Source: Nocardioidaceae bacterium (GTDB lineage: Bacteria > Actinomycetota > Actinomycetes > Propionibacteriales > Nocardioidaceae). Taken from it: 64,000 nucleotides of DNA. The notes under the pieces are model-generated. The model made no database searches and was not told the origin of the DNA. It was given only the letters and a program-made list of their open reading frames with translations. The stretch lies in assembly GCA_017744365.1 (NCBI GenBank), contig JAGIBL010000002.1:1-64000 (forward strand), in the 5' to 3' direction. This document shows, one piece after another, positions 62,138 to 64,000 of the stretch; position 1 is the first letter of the stretch, and each line of letters begins with the position of its first letter. Position numbers and translations under genes: made by a program.

Positions 62138-63492
62138 CTGGTTCCTCCTGGTCGGGCGGTGGTGTCGATGCCGGCGCTCCGCGCGAGGGCGCGCGCCCGG
62201 CCGGTGGCCTCGGCGCAGAGCGCTTCGACGTCGACGCGGGTGCACCGGCCGCGCTCGACGACGATCTCGCCGCCGACGATGGTCGTGGTCACGTCGGCGC
62301 CGCGGACCGCGTAGGTCAGCAGCGCGGTGGTGTCGTGGTGCGGGGTCAGGTGCGGGGCGCCGAGCCCGACCACGGTGACGTCCGCGAGCAGTCCGGGGAC
62401 CAGTGCGCCCGCGTCGAGACCGAGGAGCCGCGCTCCCCCGAGCGTGACCAGCTCCAGGGCGTCGGCACTGGACGCCGCGGCCGGGTCGAGGGTGCTGATC
62501 CGCTGCAGCAGCACGGCCTGCTTCATGCACTCGAACAGGTCCTGCCGGTGGTTGTAGGCGGCCCCGTCGGTGCCCAGGCCGACGACGGCGCCGGCCGCGC
62601 GCAGGGCCGCCAGGCGCAGCACGCCGTCGGCGCCGTACTGGTTGGAGACCGGGCAGTGCGCCACGCCGGCCCCGGCTTCGCCGAGCGCCGCCACCTCCGC
62701 GTCGTCGAGGTGGATCGCGTGCGCCAGCGTGGCCCGTGGGCCGAGGAGACCCTGCCGGTGCAGCCAGGCGACCGGGGTGGTCCCGTACGCCGCGCGGTAG
62801 GTGGCCGGGTCGCCCACGGTGGAGGCGCAGTGCGCATGCCAGCGGGTCCCGGTCTCGGCGGCGAGCTCGTCGGCCCCGCGCAGCAGCGCCTGGTCGGCGT
62901 ACGCGACGTTGTGCGGACCGCCCCAGACCCGCACCCGCGAGCCGGGCAGCCGGTCCTCGATGCACGCGCGTGTCAGCGCGAGCTCGGTGGGGGTGTCGTG
63001 CGCGAACAGCTCACCGGCGAGGCCGTGCCGGGTGGCCACGGGGCTGGGCGTCCCGGCCATGCCCCGGGCGACGACGCCGCGAAGGCCGACCTCCTCCCAC
63101 GCGTCCGCGACCAGCTGCACCGTCGCCGGGTCGGCCGGCGCGTAGTGGTGGTCGAGGACGGCCGTCGTACCCGCGAGCGCGGCCTCGGCCGCTGCGAGCA
63201 GCGTCGCGACCCGGGCATCCTCGGCGGTGAGGCGGCTCGCGTAGGGCCACAGGAATCCGGCCAGCCAGGACCAGAGCGCCCTGCCCTCGCCCAGGCTGCG
63301 GGCGAAGGTCTGGTAGGAGTGCGTGTGGGTGTCGACCAGCCCCGGCAGCACGATCGACCCACGGCAGTCCAGCACCCGCCGAGCCGAGGTGCGGACCATC
63401 TCCGGCGCGGTGGCGACGGCGGCGATCCGGTCGCCGCTGATCGCCACCGCGCCGTCGTGGAGGACCCGTCGGCCGGGGTCCATCGTGACCAC
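62134..63492 (-). CDS. Amidohydrolase, deaminase type, second copy
   Basis: A 452-residue protein of the SsnA/8-oxoguanine deaminase/AtzA group. H56 and H58 (LVDTHTHSYQ), WHAHCAST, LAHAIHLDD and GLGTDGAAYNHRQDLFE make the metal site. Family members start with a strand equivalent to DLLLLGGTVVTMDP; that strand is encoded, but its first eight residues lie upstream of the GTG start given here, without an ATG, GTG or TTG in frame, so translation may begin at one of the CTG codons near 63513. It is coupled to the NTF2-like gene upstream. Confidence 0.88.
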   Translation of the reverse strand: MVTMDPGRRVLHDGAVAISGDRIAAVATAPEMVRTSARRVLDCRGSIVLPGLVDTHTHSYQTFARSLGEGRALWSWLAGFLWPYASRLTAEDARVATLLAAAEAALAGTTAVLDHHYAPADPATVQLVADAWEEVGLRGVVARGMAGTPSPVATRHGLAGELFAHDTPTELALTRACIEDRLPGSRVRVWGGPHNVAYADQALLRGADELAAETGTRWHAHCASTVGDPATYRAAYGTTPVAWLHRQGLLGPRATLAHAIHLDDAEVAALGEAGAGVAHCPVSNQYGADGVLRLAALRAAGAVVGLGTDGAAYNHRQDLFECMKQAVLLQRISTLDPAAASSADALELVTLGGARLLGLDAGALVPGLLADVTVVGLGAPHLTPHHDTTALLTYAVRGADVTTTIVGGEIVVERGRCTRVDVEALCAEATGRARALARSAGIDTTARPGGTR

Positions 63493-63532
63493 GGTCCCGC
63501 CGAGCAGCAGCAGGTCCCAGGCCGGTGGATTC

Positions 63533-64000
63533 TCAGAGCTCGACGTACGTCCCCTGGCTGTACGGCGTGTTGCCGAGGCCGCGCTCGGCCGAGGAGCCCG
63601 ACGTCTTCGCGTCCGGGATCGCGTCGTCCTCGGGCCGCTCGGAGCAGTGGAAGTGCCACATCTTCCACTCCTTGCCGCCCTCGCCGTCGTCGCGCTTGTA
63701 GATCTCCGTGGAGCGGTAGCGGAAGGTCACGTCGATCTCCTCGTCGAGGAGGTTGCCGTCCTCGTCCTTGATGACCCACGAGGGGTAGATCCCCTCGGAG
63801 ACGACGTAGCCCATGTCTCCGACGACATCGACGCGCATGACGTAGTCCTCGCACTTGCCCCAGCGGTCCGTGCGCGCGTAGAAGCTCCACAGGTCGTCGA
63901 GCTCGTCGACGCCGAAGTACGGGTGCCCGTTGAGGTTGAACATCAGGTACTGGTCCGGCTTCGGCGGGTAGAGCGTTCGCATCAGCGGGATGTTGATGTT
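63533..64000 (-). CDS. NTF2/SnoaL-like protein, copy 2 (runs off the right edge)
   Basis: At least 155 codons, open to the end of the window; the visible start of the frame reads NINIPLMRTLYPP. Sequence and order of motifs match copy 1 at 54153-54707 throughout (NGHPYFGVDELDDLW, CEDYVMRVDVVGDMGYVVSEG, YRSTEIYKRDDG, MWHFHCSERP). The two copies bracket the hydrolase operon. The true start is outside the window. Confidence 0.82.
   Translation of the reverse strand, partial: NINIPLMRTLYPPKPDQYLMFNLNGHPYFGVDELDDLWSFYARTDRWGKCEDYVMRVDVVGDMGYVVSEGIYPSWVIKDEDGNLLDEEIDVTFRYRSTEIYKRDDGEGGKEWKMWHFHCSERPEDDAIPDAKTSGSSAERGLGNTPYSQGTYVEL

Noticed and set aside
61741-63771. A 676-codon open frame on the plus strand covering the end of the IadA-like gene and the antisense of the second deaminase-like gene
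   Set aside because: Composition is shadow-like and two well-supported genes use the other frames.

Overview
The window is very GC-rich, densely packed DNA with Shine-Dalgarno-led genes, frequent GTG starts and GTGA/ATGA stop-start overlaps. That style, the 13E12/DUF222-type HNH fragment at the left edge and the mix of families point to an actinobacterium of the Nocardioides type. No rRNA, tRNA, CRISPR, transposase or phage gene was seen. The content is almost entirely catabolic and transport functions with local regulators, an accessory metabolism region.

Region 1 (about 0.5-30.8 kb) looks like one regulon for an aromatic, probably nitrogen-containing, compound. From about 21.4 kb down to 0.5 kb, nearly contiguous minus-strand genes encode: a branched-chain-type binding protein, a NuoF-like flavo-iron-sulfur reductase, a 3Fe-4S ferredoxin, a DapA/hydratase-aldolase-like lyase, an ornithine-cyclodeaminase-like protein, an aldehyde dehydrogenase, an extradiol dioxygenase, a diol dehydrogenase (SDR), LivHMGF, a Rieske oxygenase (alpha, beta), a 79-residue protein, a three-subunit molybdenum hydroxylase, a split ThDP enzyme and an SsuABC/ThiY-like importer. 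Divergent plus-strand genes encode an acetamidase/formamidase, a PuuE-like deacetylase and an IclR regulator. A second minus operon holds a sugar-type ABC importer, an M24 peptidase/creatinase and an amidase. Four copies of TTCC-N7-GGAA lie 70-88 bp in front of the first genes of these units and are proposed as the IclR operator.

Region 2 (30.9-43.8 kb) is mixed: phytoene-dehydrogenase-like oxidoreductase, free-standing LigD-type phosphoesterase domain, epoxide hydrolase with a divergent WYL regulator, a HigA-like antitoxin with a truncated HigB-like toxin, an AraC regulator, a Tat-exported esterase, and a GntR-controlled set (cytosine-deaminase-like amidohydrolase, CynX-like MFS, polar amino-acid ABC importer). 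Two copies of a long palindrome sit at gene ends here.

Region 3 (43.8-64 kb) is a second regulon. Three copies of TGTAATC-N-GATTACA, one a perfect 25-bp palindrome, precede an alpha/beta hydrolase, a minus operon (NTF2-like protein, DUF1028, LLM flavin enzyme, oligopeptide-type ABC importer, M20 amidohydrolase, TetR regulator), and the divergent pair formed by a minus operon (deaminase-like amidohydrolase, OPRT-like protein, HyuC/AllC-like amidase, hydantoinase/allantoinase-like enzyme, MmgE/PrpD) and a plus IadA-like gene. A further deaminase-like amidohydrolase and a second NTF2-like paralogue, cut by the window edge, follow. The set suggests import and stepwise hydrolysis of a cyclic amide, ureide or pyrimidine-like heterocycle. 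Substrates in both regulons are inferences.
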